Shown here one piece after another: positions 33,590-42,581 of a stretch of DNA of 64,000 nucleotides; the first letter of the stretch is position 1; each line of letters starts with the position of its first letter. Source of the DNA: UBA961 sp049317525 (lineage in GTDB: Bacteria; Bacteroidota; Ignavibacteria; Kapaibacteriales; UBA961); contig JBMOIC010000013.1 in NCBI GenBank assembly GCA_049317525.1, positions 6,381 through 70,380 of the forward strand, read 5' to 3'. Under the pieces are notes generated by a model. The model was given only the letters and a program-made list of their open reading frames with translations. It ran no database searches and was not told where the DNA came from. A program made the translations under genes and the position numbers.

Positions 33590-34564
33590 TTAATATCTAA
33601 ACATGAGAGAAGTTCTGGTTCCCACTAAGTATGTATTCCAATTAGAATCGTGTAATATTGGTGTTAGTGGCATTTGAACAAAACCTTCAATTCCTAATCC
33701 AATTGGACCAAACATTAATTGCCATCCAAGTGAATATTCTATTCTACATCTAAATGATTGTAATTCCTTTAATCTTTTATCTTGTTCTAATATTATAACA
33801 TTACTTCCATTTGAATAGCGTATATACTCCCTATCACTCATTATTGTTGATGAATATATCTGATTAGAATATGCCATAAAACCACCTATAGCACCAATAC
33901 TTGTGGTATATACAGAATATACTTGCATATCAGCAACTGTTAGATATGCACCATAAATTGAGAATTCAAGTCCTGCAGATATATTAATCTCATATTCTTT
34001 TAAAAATATAGTATGTAATTCTTCTAATGTTTTTTTTTGTCTATCTATGCCTAGATATGACTTTGTTTTATCAATTGCATATAAAGTAGAATTTGTACTT
34101 AATAAATCTGTTCCTATTCTAAGAACTGTATTTAATGGTTTTAAAGAAATTCTTCTGCGTATTCCTATGCTCCATAAATCATCCTCTGGAATATCATCAT
34201 CAGTTTCTTCCATAGAAAATGGAGACAAAGTATGCATATCCTTTTTGATAAATGGATGTGAAGAAGTAAATTCTAAATCTGGATATATAAAGCTATTACT
34301 TTTTATAGGTAAGCTATTTTGATATATACCATCCATAAAAAATGGTGTTCCCATGCCGGTAATATCTAATGTAGAAATAGCTGGTATCGATGGAAACCAA
34401 CCATAAGAAGACTCTGCATTAAAATCTGATTCAACTGTGAATGCTTCTGGTGTTAATTCTTCCAGATTTATTTTTGGTTTTCTTGTAGAATCTCTTTTTA
34501 CTGTTTCTTGTCCAAAAGCAATAATTGAGCTACACAATAAACAGATTATATATAAATAATTCAT
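33590..34564 (-). CDS. Hypothetical outer-membrane beta-barrel protein
   Basis: 324 residues from the ATG at 34564, which overlaps the upstream stop by 4 nt (ATGA). A longer frame to 34666 has no signal peptide at its start, whereas MNYLYIICLLCSSIIAFGQ is one. The C-terminal half contains beta strands alternating with polar turns and the protein ends in SLMFRY, as for outer-membrane barrels. No family recognised. Coupled to a T9SS-cargo-like gene and a VWA-OmpA gene upstream. Confidence 0.55.
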   Translation of the reverse strand: MNYLYIICLLCSSIIAFGQETVKRDSTRKPKINLEELTPEAFTVESDFNAESSYGWFPSIPAISTLDITGMGTPFFMDGIYQNSLPIKSNSFIYPDLEFTSSHPFIKKDMHTLSPFSMEETDDDIPEDDLWSIGIRRRISLKPLNTVLRIGTDLLSTNSTLYAIDKTKSYLGIDRQKKTLEELHTIFLKEYEINISAGLEFSIYGAYLTVADMQVYSVYTTSIGAIGGFMAYSNQIYSSTIMSDREYIRYSNGSNVIILEQDKRLKELQSFRCRIEYSLGWQLMFGPIGLGIEGFVQMPLTPILHDSNWNTYLVGTRTSLMFRY

Positions 34565-35241
34565 GGAGAAACACTCCATTTTTTTACAATCTCTCCAGAA
34601 TTTGTTTGTATATGAAAGAAATAGACTCCTGGGCTTTGTATATAAGGTAAAATTTCCCAAGACCATTGATATTGTCCTGAAAAAGCTTGAAAAAACTTCT
34701 CTTTATATATTATTCTTCCAAGAATATCCAATATCTGAATTGATATATCAGATGGCCTATCTATGCGATAAAACCAAGTAGTTATTTGATAAATAGAAAC
34801 TGGATTAGGAATATTATCCGAAACAGCCGCAATTCTTATATAAGGAAGTGGTGTATATAATGACTGCACATATACTTGCTGCACAGTATCTAGAATTATG
34901 GCTCTGTTTTGTATTATCTGAATATGCATTGTTGTTATGCTATCAGTTCCTGCCAAAGGGCTTATATATACATTGACTTTACCAATTTCTTTGGTGAAGA
35001 ATATAATACTATCATTTGTTAAGCGATTGATATATATAGTTTTATCATTGATTGAAAGTGAATCAATAAATAATAATGTGGGGTTTGCAATAGTGATGTT
35101 CCATGATAATGAATCTTCATATGTGCATGGATATTCATATATATAGCTCTTGCCTATTGACAATGTATCTTCTGCAAGTCCATCAGAACAAATAAAGAAA
35201 GACAAGGCTAATAGTATTTTATAAAAAACAGAAGTCCCCAT
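34561..35241 (-). CDS. Small secreted protein with T9SS type A sorting domain
   Basis: 226 residues. Signal peptide ~1-23 (ending LAEDT). The middle is beta-rich; the last ~75 residues follow the sorting-domain pattern (IPNPVSIYQ, ISIQILDILGRIIYKE, PGVYFFHIQTNSGEIVKKWSVSP). It lies 1 nt after the VWA-OmpA gene and overlaps the barrel gene by 4 nt, so the three are translated together. Probably exported by the T9SS and held at the surface. Confidence 0.7.
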   Translation of the reverse strand: MGTSVFYKILLALSFFICSDGLAEDTLSIGKSYIYEYPCTYEDSLSWNITIANPTLLFIDSLSINDKTIYINRLTNDSIIFFTKEIGKVNVYISPLAGTDSITTMHIQIIQNRAIILDTVQQVYVQSLYTPLPYIRIAAVSDNIPNPVSIYQITTWFYRIDRPSDISIQILDILGRIIYKEKFFQAFSGQYQWSWEILPYIQSPGVYFFHIQTNSGEIVKKWSVSP

Positions 35242-35242
35242 T

Positions 35243-36883
35243 TTAATTCCTCATCATGATAAATTCTGTTCTTCTATTTTGTTTTCTTTGTTCTTCATTT
35301 TCATTTGAATTTAATGGCTCAGATTCTCCCATTCCTTTAGGAATTAATCTATTTTTCATGATGCCTTTTTGTACGATAGCTGATGCAACTGATTGTGCCC
35401 TTGCCAAAGAGAGTTCCAGATTATTTTTTTCTGTTCCGATATCATCTGTATGACCTCTAATCTCAATTATTAATTCTGGATTATTATTCATAGCTACTAC
35501 TATTTCATCAATTATTTGTTCATTTCCAGCAGACATAATTGATGTGCCACTTTCGAACTGAATATTTGCTATGTGTATAGAACCTTTATTTTCATAAAAC
35601 TGAAATAACGATTTATCATAATATCCATGTGTATATCCAACTATGTCTTTCCTTAGTTGAACAAATAGTCCAATTTTATGAATATCAGCAGATTTTGGTG
35701 GTGTATACGAAATACGATAATGATTTTTTATACTTTTTACTATATCTGCTAATACATATGGAAACTCTTTGATTGTGTAGATTCTATACATTTTACCTCC
35801 GGTAGCTGAAGATAATTTTTTAAGAGGCATTTCATCTGTCATGCCATAAGCAATAGAAAATATTGGAATATTATGTGCTCTACTTAGTCTGATAATGCTA
35901 TCTTCATGAATCTTTGAAGAATTATCACCTCCATCGCTAAATAAAACGATAATGCGTTGATGCATTGAAACTTTCTTTAATTCCTCTATTCCTGCAGCTG
36001 TACCATCATATAAGGCTGTACCACTTCCATAACTTTTAGTAGAATCATCTTTAAATGAAGAATTTCCATTAAAGCCTATAGATAAACCCGAAGAATAATT
36101 TCTTAAGCCATCAATTTTAAATAGCGAAGTATATGTTTGATAATTATTCATTAATGGTACTTCAGTAAATATCTTAGATGTGAATTTAATAACAGATATA
36201 TAATCTTCATCATATAACATATCCATTGTATTTCGTACAGCTTCTTGTAATTTTATTGCACGTGAATTTCCCATAGAAGGAGAATGGTCTAAAACAAAAG
36301 ATAATGCTAATGGATTTCTTTGATCTTCTCTAATTTCCTTCACTGAAAATGATCCTACTCTGCTTTTTTTATATGAAATCGAGCTAGAATCTGTAAGTGA
36401 TTTCCAAATTACACTTGGGTTTTTGGGTGTAACAATAATACCTTTATCACCAGCTAATCCTTTTATGAAATGTCCAGAAGAATCCGTTACTTTTACCAAC
36501 ATTATTATTGAGTCTGGATAATGAGAATCATCAATCCTTATTATTGATGTTTGAATTGTCTGATAAGATATACTTTGATTATTCGAAAAGATTTCTTGTA
36601 CAGTTGGTGATATCTGATTTTGCTGAATGGTATCGTTAAGTGTCTGAGAATGATAGCCTAATGAAGAAAACAAAGAGTCATTCAATAAAGCTGATTGGGA
36701 TGAAAATGGATATTGATAAAGCAATGAATCAAACATAATTTCTGATGTCTGATATACAGGACGATATCCCTTGGGTGGCTGCAATTCCATGATTTGTTGT
36801 ACCATCATATGTGGACATCCAATAAGAAAGAATGCCAATAGACAAGGAATACACTTCAGGAATATACGATGCATTACAAGCAT
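35243..36883 (-). CDS. Lipoprotein with VWA domain and OmpA-like peptidoglycan-binding domain
   Basis: About 546 residues from ATG 36883 (another in-frame ATG at 36874); the longer frame to 37018 lies in non-coding-like sequence. Lipobox IGC follows a hydrophobic stretch (IPCLLAFFLIGC). A von Willebrand factor A domain in the middle has the metal site DHSPS (D-x-S-x-S) and a downstream ILFSDGGDN. The C terminus is an OmpA domain with IRGHTDDIGTEKNNLELSLARA, which binds peptidoglycan. This predicts an envelope-anchored adhesin or scaffold that binds a partner through the VWA domain. First gene of a three-gene operon; divergent from the cystathionine beta-synthase gene. Confidence 0.8.
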   Translation of the reverse strand: MLVMHRIFLKCIPCLLAFFLIGCPHMMVQQIMELQPPKGYRPVYQTSEIMFDSLLYQYPFSSQSALLNDSLFSSLGYHSQTLNDTIQQNQISPTVQEIFSNNQSISYQTIQTSIIRIDDSHYPDSIIMLVKVTDSSGHFIKGLAGDKGIIVTPKNPSVIWKSLTDSSSISYKKSRVGSFSVKEIREDQRNPLALSFVLDHSPSMGNSRAIKLQEAVRNTMDMLYDEDYISVIKFTSKIFTEVPLMNNYQTYTSLFKIDGLRNYSSGLSIGFNGNSSFKDDSTKSYGSGTALYDGTAAGIEELKKVSMHQRIIVLFSDGGDNSSKIHEDSIIRLSRAHNIPIFSIAYGMTDEMPLKKLSSATGGKMYRIYTIKEFPYVLADIVKSIKNHYRISYTPPKSADIHKIGLFVQLRKDIVGYTHGYYDKSLFQFYENKGSIHIANIQFESGTSIMSAGNEQIIDEIVVAMNNNPELIIEIRGHTDDIGTEKNNLELSLARAQSVASAIVQKGIMKNRLIPKGMGESEPLNSNENEEQRKQNRRTEFIMMRN

Positions 36884-36997
36884 GGAGATGACATTAAAAA
36901 ATAGAATAAACTGATTATTATAAGTAAAAAGCAGATAATTAGTGAATAAAAAACAGATGTTATTACACCTTAAGCTCACTTTATCAAGTAAACTCGT

Positions 36998-37005
36998 ACT
37001 TTTGT
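36998..37005 (+). promoter_or_regulatory. -7 box upstream of cystathionine beta-synthase
   Basis: TACTTTTG (exact TAnnTTTG) 31 nt upstream of the start at 37037. No clear -33 TTG. Confidence 0.45.
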
Positions 37006-37036
37006 TTAATTCTTTCAATAATTTCAGTTAATATTT

Positions 37037-38398
37037 ATGAATGTTCATTCCAGTATTTTAAGTTTAATTGGTAATACTCCTTTGGTTCGCTTGAATTCTG
37101 TAGCTAAAGATATTCCAGCACAGATTTATGTAAAATTAGAAAGTAGAAATCCTGGTGGATCTGTAAAAGATAGAATTGGCATAGCAATGATAGAAGCCGC
37201 CGAGGCTGAAGGAAAAATTAAACCAGGTGGATTAATTGTAGAACCTACAAGTGGCAATACAGGAATTGGCCTTGCTTTAGCAGCAATTTTAAAAGGATAT
37301 TCATGTTTATTTGTGATGTCTGATAAAGCCTCACAAGAAAGAGTTAAATATTTAAAAGCGATTGGGGCAGATGTTTTAATTGTATCAAGTGCAGCAAAAG
37401 CTGATTCTCCTGATTATTATTTTAATACCGCATTAAGATTATCCCAAGAGATTCCAAATGCAATCATGCTAAATCAATATGATTATCAAGCAAATCCTGC
37501 AATTCATGAAGCTACAACAGGACCAGAAATTTGGAATGATACAGATGGAATGGTAACTCATTTTATTGCTGGTATTGGAACTGGTGGTACTATAACAGGT
37601 ACTTCCAGATTTTTAAAAAAACAGAATCCTAATATCAAAATTATTGCTGCAGACCCAACAGGTTCTTGTATTAAAGCATTTAAAGAAACAGGTAAATTGG
37701 TAGAAGCTTTGCCCTACTTAATCGAAGGTGTTGGACAAGAACGCATACCTGGAAATTTAGATATAGACCTTATCGATGAAATTGTAAATATTAATGATAA
37801 AGAAGCATTTACGATAGCACGACGTTTAGCTAGAGAAGAAGGGATATTTTGTGGTGGATCTAGCGGAATGAATGTTGCTGCAGCCCTAAAAATAGGAAAG
37901 AATCTCACTGAAAAAGATATCGTTGTAGCTATTATCTGTGATACAGGAGAAAGATATTTAACTAAACATCATTCCGATGAATGGTTAAAAGAAAAGAATT
38001 TATTAAATGAAGATAAAATGTCTGTAAAAACAGCATTATCTGTTAAATCAAATCAAAGATTATTAGCACATCTTCTATCAATTTCTCCAGATGATACTGT
38101 TGAACAAGCATTACAATTAATGCAAGAAAATGAAATTTCTGAATTACCAGTATTTGATAATGGCAAGCCAATTGGAACTGTTCGTGACAATAAACTAATG
38201 TCTAAAGTTATTGCAGATCGATCCTTTTTGGCAAAACAGATATCAGAAATCATGGAAATTCCTATGCCAATTATAGACTCACATGCTGATATTCAATCTG
38301 CAATTATTGCTTTAAAAGATAATCATGCTGTTTTGGTTTCTGATTTTGGAAAGATAACAGGAATTTTAACTAGACATGATATTCTTGAATTTATTTAA
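37037..38398 (+). CDS. Cystathionine beta-synthase with two CBS domains
   Basis: 453 residues. PLP-dependent fold type II enzyme condensing serine and homocysteine to cystathionine. Lys44 in GGSVKDR carries PLP; TSGNTG (71-76) and GTGGT bind cofactor and substrate. After residue ~330 two CBS domains follow (LLSISPDDTVEQALQLMQEN; IMEIPMPIIDSHAD...), which bind adenosyl ligands and regulate. O-acetylserine sulfhydrylases lack these, which favours beta-synthase. It links to the split methionine synthase nearby through homocysteine. The next gene starts 6 nt after the stop. Confidence 0.88.
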   Translation: MNVHSSILSLIGNTPLVRLNSVAKDIPAQIYVKLESRNPGGSVKDRIGIAMIEAAEAEGKIKPGGLIVEPTSGNTGIGLALAAILKGYSCLFVMSDKASQERVKYLKAIGADVLIVSSAAKADSPDYYFNTALRLSQEIPNAIMLNQYDYQANPAIHEATTGPEIWNDTDGMVTHFIAGIGTGGTITGTSRFLKKQNPNIKIIAADPTGSCIKAFKETGKLVEALPYLIEGVGQERIPGNLDIDLIDEIVNINDKEAFTIARRLAREEGIFCGGSSGMNVAAALKIGKNLTEKDIVVAIICDTGERYLTKHHSDEWLKEKNLLNEDKMSVKTALSVKSNQRLLAHLLSISPDDTVEQALQLMQENEISELPVFDNGKPIGTVRDNKLMSKVIADRSFLAKQISEIMEIPMPIIDSHADIQSAIIALKDNHAVLVSDFGKITGILTRHDILEFI

Positions 38399-38404
38399 TA
38401 TTTT

Positions 38405-38860
38405 ATGATTGATATTGTTTTAGCAATAGGCCTAGTGATAAGTACTGTGATAGGAATGGAATGTATTGCTTGGACGGTGCATAAATACCTTATGCATGGC
38501 CCTTTGTGGTTTATTCATAAAACCCATCATCAAGCAAGAAAAGGTCTTTTTGAGTTAAATGATATATTTGGGATATTCTTTGCAATTATTGCAATTGGAT
38601 GCTTTGTTCAAGGAATTACAACTGATAATTCCTTGATAATATCTATAGGTGTGGGTATTACTTTATATGGTTTTTTATACTTTTTTGCTCATGACATAAT
38701 TGTTCATCAAAGAGTAAAAATGTTTGCTAAATCTACGAATTCATATATTCTTGCTTTAAAAAAAGCCCATAGAATTCATCATAAAACCCTTACCAAAAAG
38801 AATGCTGAAGAATTTGGGTTTTTATTTGTAAAAAAAGAATATATACAAAAATCCAAATAA
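38405..38860 (+). CDS. crtZ: Beta-carotene hydroxylase (CrtZ family)
   Basis: 151 residues, slightly shorter than usual. A membrane di-iron hydroxylase with the histidine clusters HKYLMH (26-31), HKTHH (38-42), FAHDIIVHQR and HRIHH, and hydrophobic stretches between. It adds 3-hydroxyls to the rings of beta-carotene to give zeaxanthin. No other carotenoid gene is present in this window. Its stop directly abuts the stop of the convergent gene at 38861. Confidence 0.88.
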   Translation: MIDIVLAIGLVISTVIGMECIAWTVHKYLMHGPLWFIHKTHHQARKGLFELNDIFGIFFAIIAIGCFVQGITTDNSLIISIGVGITLYGFLYFFAHDIIVHQRVKMFAKSTNSYILALKKAHRIHHKTLTKKNAEEFGFLFVKKEYIQKSK

Positions 38861-39565
38861 CTACTTTTTACTTTTAGGTGCCTTTTCTTCTGTCTTATTT
38901 GTGGTTTTATGTGATTCTATAATGGTAATATCAGGGGGAATCGTAAAAACAGAATTATCGATAATTTTATTCTCCTCAAATTTTACAGCATATGTTTCCA
39001 TTGGAATACCTGCTGTTAATGCTTCACTTTTTAATAAGATATTATTCCACACAGAATATGTTCCAAGTAATGGCAAAGTTGGATGTTGTAAAGACCAAAC
39101 ATCACATACATAGCCCAGAACTGTGTCTTTGTCTAGCGTTTTCTTTAAACCAATCGATTGAGATATTGAATCACTTAAAGTATTAAAATTAATACCTCCA
39201 GCATCTATATAAGAGCCTAAAGACATCTTTTTGGCGGTCCCTTCTTCCATATCGATAGATATCAATGTACCTTCTACAATGATACTTTTAGTATGTACTT
39301 TCAGCTTTAATCCTTCTTCTGCAACTCTATACCCAATAGACTCAGTTACTTCTTTTTTGCCATAATCATCAAATAATACTGTGATTTTTGTGCGCATTCC
39401 TTGCATTTCTGAAAAAAGAAGAATTTCTCCTGATTTAATAGTGTATTTATTTTTTACAGTTTGTGATGCAATGTCTTTCTTTTGTTTTTTGCTGAGCTTT
39501 TGAGAATATGTATTATGAAATACAAGAAAAAGAAATGCAAAACACATGATGAGGTAATTCTTCAT
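38861..39565 (-). CDS. Secreted protein of unknown function
   Basis: 234 residues. Signal peptide ~1-21 (ending NTYSQ). The rest is beta-rich with repeated patterns (GEILLFSEMQGMRTKITVLFDD; DTVLGYVCDVWSL cut short), reminiscent of DUF4412-type envelope proteins. A short Lys-rich tail ends the protein. It follows the M15 peptidase gene by 21 nt, so it belongs to the peptidase operon. Confidence 0.55.
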   Translation of the reverse strand: MKNYLIMCFAFLFLVFHNTYSQKLSKKQKKDIASQTVKNKYTIKSGEILLFSEMQGMRTKITVLFDDYGKKEVTESIGYRVAEEGLKLKVHTKSIIVEGTLISIDMEEGTAKKMSLGSYIDAGGINFNTLSDSISQSIGLKKTLDKDTVLGYVCDVWSLQHPTLPLLGTYSVWNNILLKSEALTAGIPMETYAVKFEENKIIDNSVFTIPPDITIIESHKTTNKTEEKAPKSKK

Positions 39566-39586
39566 AAGTATTTGTTTTTTATTGGT

Positions 39587-40351
39587 TTACTTTGATGTAT
39601 TAAAAATTAATTCTGGCCGATATTCAAAATGCATAGTATCATAATGATACCATTTACCACCCCAAATAAATCCATGTTTTTCAAATATCTGCACTAATTT
39701 TAAAGGTATAGAATTTTTATACTTTACATGAGCATCTTCATTTGTGCAATCACAATCCCATTGCCAATAATGAGAAAAAGATGTATTAATGTCAATTGTC
39801 ATTCCAAAACTATGCATACTAATTCTTTTGGTACCTGCAATATTTCTCCAATTGAATGTACCACCAATATTTTTAATATACTTTGCAAATTCTGGATGCT
39901 TATCGATATCTGCCGATAGCTGTTTCACTTTTTCTGCTATTCCATTTACATTGGTAATTCTTATGGTTTGTCCGGCAATTTTTGGACACCATGCGATACT
40001 TTTTAAATTTTTTCTTACGGATTCTTTATTTGAACCATATATTTTTTTAAAAAACTCTTCATTTCTTATTCTACCTGGATCGAAGTTTTTTTGTAATGGT
40101 TTAAAAGAAGTATCGGTACTATATGCATATGTAAATTGGTCTTCTAAATCTGGATTTTCTAATAATTCTTTAACAGATTTCTTTTTTCCATCATCGTATA
40201 GTAAACTTGAACCATCGTTAAATATAATTCTATTGTTTTCATAAGTTTTAATCTGCGGATAATTATCAATTAATGCTTTAGCACCTTTGGGAATTTCTTC
40301 TGATTTACATATAAAAGTAAAGCTACATAAGCAGAAAAGTAATGTTTTCAT
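39587..40351 (-). CDS. M15-family D-Ala-D-Ala carboxypeptidase-like protein
   Basis: 254 residues with a short signal peptide (cut near residue 17). The zinc ligands are visible: His180 and Asp187 in MHSFGMTIDIN (spacing H-x6-D), and His241 in HYDTMHFE, with a Trp-rich GFIWGGKW before it. This is the VanY/peptidase M15 pattern that trims or cleaves peptidoglycan peptides. It follows the prolyl-oligopeptidase gene at 12 nt. Confidence 0.85.
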   Translation of the reverse strand: MKTLLFCLCSFTFICKSEEIPKGAKALIDNYPQIKTYENNRIIFNDGSSLLYDDGKKKSVKELLENPDLEDQFTYAYSTDTSFKPLQKNFDPGRIRNEEFFKKIYGSNKESVRKNLKSIAWCPKIAGQTIRITNVNGIAEKVKQLSADIDKHPEFAKYIKNIGGTFNWRNIAGTKRISMHSFGMTIDINTSFSHYWQWDCDCTNEDAHVKYKNSIPLKLVQIFEKHGFIWGGKWYHYDTMHFEYRPELIFNTSK

Positions 40352-40363
40352 AGATTCCCTTGA

Positions 40364-42445
40364 TTATTTCATTTGAAGGCGACTCATAATATAGCGCCAA
40401 TAAAAAGCTTGATCTTCAATCATTTGGGCCATAGATTTTCCAGAACCATGTCCACTATCATAATCTACATATAGCATAATAGGACTTTTCTGTTCAGGTT
40501 TTTGCTGTGCCAAAGCAACAAATTTCTTTCCATGTAATGGGTCAACTCTGGAGTCATTTTCTCCAACTGTAACTAACATTTCTGGCAATGGAACTCCATG
40601 TTTCATAGAATGATATGGTGAATAGCTTAAAAGATTGCCAAAATCTTCTTGTTTTTCGGGATCTCCATATTCAGGAATCCAGAATCTGGCTATTTGAAAT
40701 TTATGATATCGTAGCATATCTAATAATGGAACTTGGCAAATGATTGCTCGATATAAATCAGGCCTTTGCGTAGCAATAGCCCCCATAAGAAGTCCACCAT
40801 TAGAGCCACCACGCGCAACAATTTTAGATGGATTAGTATATTTATTCTTTATTAACCATTCTGTTGCAGCAATAAAATCATCGAATGTATGCTGTTTCTT
40901 TTTTAACATTCCATCTTGATGCCAGCTTTCTCCATATTCATTTCCGCCCCTTAAACCAGTACTTACCCAAATGCCTCCTCTTTTTAAAAAAGATGCATTA
41001 TAACCAACAAATGAGGGTGATATACCGATATTAAAACCACCATAACCTGTAATTAGTACGGGATTATTTCCATCTAATTGTAAGTCTTTTTTATGGACAA
41101 TAAACATAGGAATACGCTTATTATCTTTAGACTCATAAAAATGTATATCTGCAGTAATATCAGAAAGATCTACTGGTACGGATTCTTGATAATAGAATGT
41201 CCAATTAAGTGAATTTCCATCCACTTTATACATTTTAGCTGGCGCAGTAAAAGTTGAAATAGTTATATATAATAGATTTTTATCTCTATCATAACTCATT
41301 GCAGATACATTGCCGAATTCAGGTAATTCTAGTTCTTTATGATAATTTCCTTGTAAATCATATACTTTCAGTCTTGTCATGATATCTTTTTTATCTTGAA
41401 CGATTATCCATGAATTTGTAATCTCGAATCCATCTATAACAGTTTCTCCTTCAGGAATCAAAGTAGTTGCTGTAGCAAATTCTGGACTATTCACATTGGA
41501 TTTCATCACTTTAAAATTGGGTGCATGATCATTTGTCATCCAATAAATATCATTATTCCTAAATTCAGGATATGCTTTATATTCTTTACTTGAATAAATT
41601 ATTTTAGGATTTTCATTACTCTGAATAGTTCGAAACTTAATTGTATTTGTATAAAAATCGCCTTCTCCCCATACTTGAAAATCTTCATATTCTGTTTCAT
41701 AAATCCAAGCAGAGATCTTAGCATCGGAAGGTTCAACAAGTTTTTGCGCAGATGCGGGGTTTTGTCCTATAGTATGAAGATATACTGCTAATGGACTTTG
41801 TTTATCGATTAACTCTTTTGTTCTAGGGGTAATAAAAGCTTTTGATTCATCTTTTGCCCAAGAAAATGATCCAATACCAGATAAAGTTTCCCCTATTTGT
41901 TTTCCCGTTTTTGTATCTATAATTCTAATATCTGTAATTTCTGCACCCTTACTTTGAGTACCAATAGCTGCCTTTGAAGCATTTTTATTATAGGTTATAG
42001 ATGTAATTGAAGTTTTGCCTGATGGATCTAATAGCACAGGATCAAAAATCTTAATCTCTTCGCCATTAAATATCGTATATAATGAAAACTGTAATTCACC
42101 TTTTTTCTTTTTGGAGATAAATTCTCTGTCTTTTTTTAATCTTGGCGGAGAAGACATTTCCCTATCAAATAATGCTTTGATTTCTTCATCGAGTCCAGGG
42201 ATATCAGGCGCTGTTTTTTTTATAAAATCTACTGTTGCATCATGCTGTTTACGTGTCCAATCAATCACATCAGTTTGATTTTTATCTTCTAGCCACCTAA
42301 AATGGTCTGTTAATTCAATTCCATGAATGTATTCTTTAACCGTATTTTTTGTTGTTGGTATAACCGTAAATTCTTGAGCATGTGAATTCATAATAAAAAA
42401 GATATGTTCTAAAAGAAACCAGACTAAAATAATTATTGTTTTCAT
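40364..42445 (-). CDS. Prolyl oligopeptidase (S9A family), secreted
   Basis: 693 residues. An N-terminal signal (~1-24, ending HAQ) precedes an S9A beta-propeller and a C-terminal alpha/beta-hydrolase domain. The catalytic Ser is in ARGGSNGGLLMG (about residue 547), the Asp in NDSRVD (about 632) and the His in DSGHGSGK (about 666). It cuts after proline in short peptides, probably in the periplasm. First gene of a three-gene unit, divergent from metH. Confidence 0.93.
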   Translation of the reverse strand: MKTIIILVWFLLEHIFFIMNSHAQEFTVIPTTKNTVKEYIHGIELTDHFRWLEDKNQTDVIDWTRKQHDATVDFIKKTAPDIPGLDEEIKALFDREMSSPPRLKKDREFISKKKKGELQFSLYTIFNGEEIKIFDPVLLDPSGKTSITSITYNKNASKAAIGTQSKGAEITDIRIIDTKTGKQIGETLSGIGSFSWAKDESKAFITPRTKELIDKQSPLAVYLHTIGQNPASAQKLVEPSDAKISAWIYETEYEDFQVWGEGDFYTNTIKFRTIQSNENPKIIYSSKEYKAYPEFRNNDIYWMTNDHAPNFKVMKSNVNSPEFATATTLIPEGETVIDGFEITNSWIIVQDKKDIMTRLKVYDLQGNYHKELELPEFGNVSAMSYDRDKNLLYITISTFTAPAKMYKVDGNSLNWTFYYQESVPVDLSDITADIHFYESKDNKRIPMFIVHKKDLQLDGNNPVLITGYGGFNIGISPSFVGYNASFLKRGGIWVSTGLRGGNEYGESWHQDGMLKKKQHTFDDFIAATEWLIKNKYTNPSKIVARGGSNGGLLMGAIATQRPDLYRAIICQVPLLDMLRYHKFQIARFWIPEYGDPEKQEDFGNLLSYSPYHSMKHGVPLPEMLVTVGENDSRVDPLHGKKFVALAQQKPEQKSPIMLYVDYDSGHGSGKSMAQMIEDQAFYWRYIMSRLQMK

Positions 42446-42543
42446 GTATATGTTCCATAATGAATATGTAAAAATACTGATTTCCTTATTGTTTACAGGT
42501 ACATTCCTTAGAGAATAAGGTAAATTCAGGCACTATAATTATG

Positions 42544-42551
42544 TATTTTTG
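42544..42551 (+). promoter_or_regulatory. -7 box upstream of metH
   Basis: TATTTTTG (exact TAnnTTTG) 30 nt upstream of the metH start. No cobalamin-riboswitch-like element is visible in the short leader. Confidence 0.5.
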
Positions 42552-42581
42552 CATCAACTTTGAATATTAAAAGCATAAAAC

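Noticed and set aside
39789..40244. 151-codon frame on the plus strand inside the M15 peptidase gene
   Set aside because: Antisense to a gene with an intact zinc triad; composition is hydrophobic/Ser/Cys-rich as expected for a shadow frame.
42452..42581. Cobalamin riboswitch before metH
   Set aside because: The leader from the -7 box is only ~25 nt and no B12-box-like conserved sequence is visible in the upstream region.
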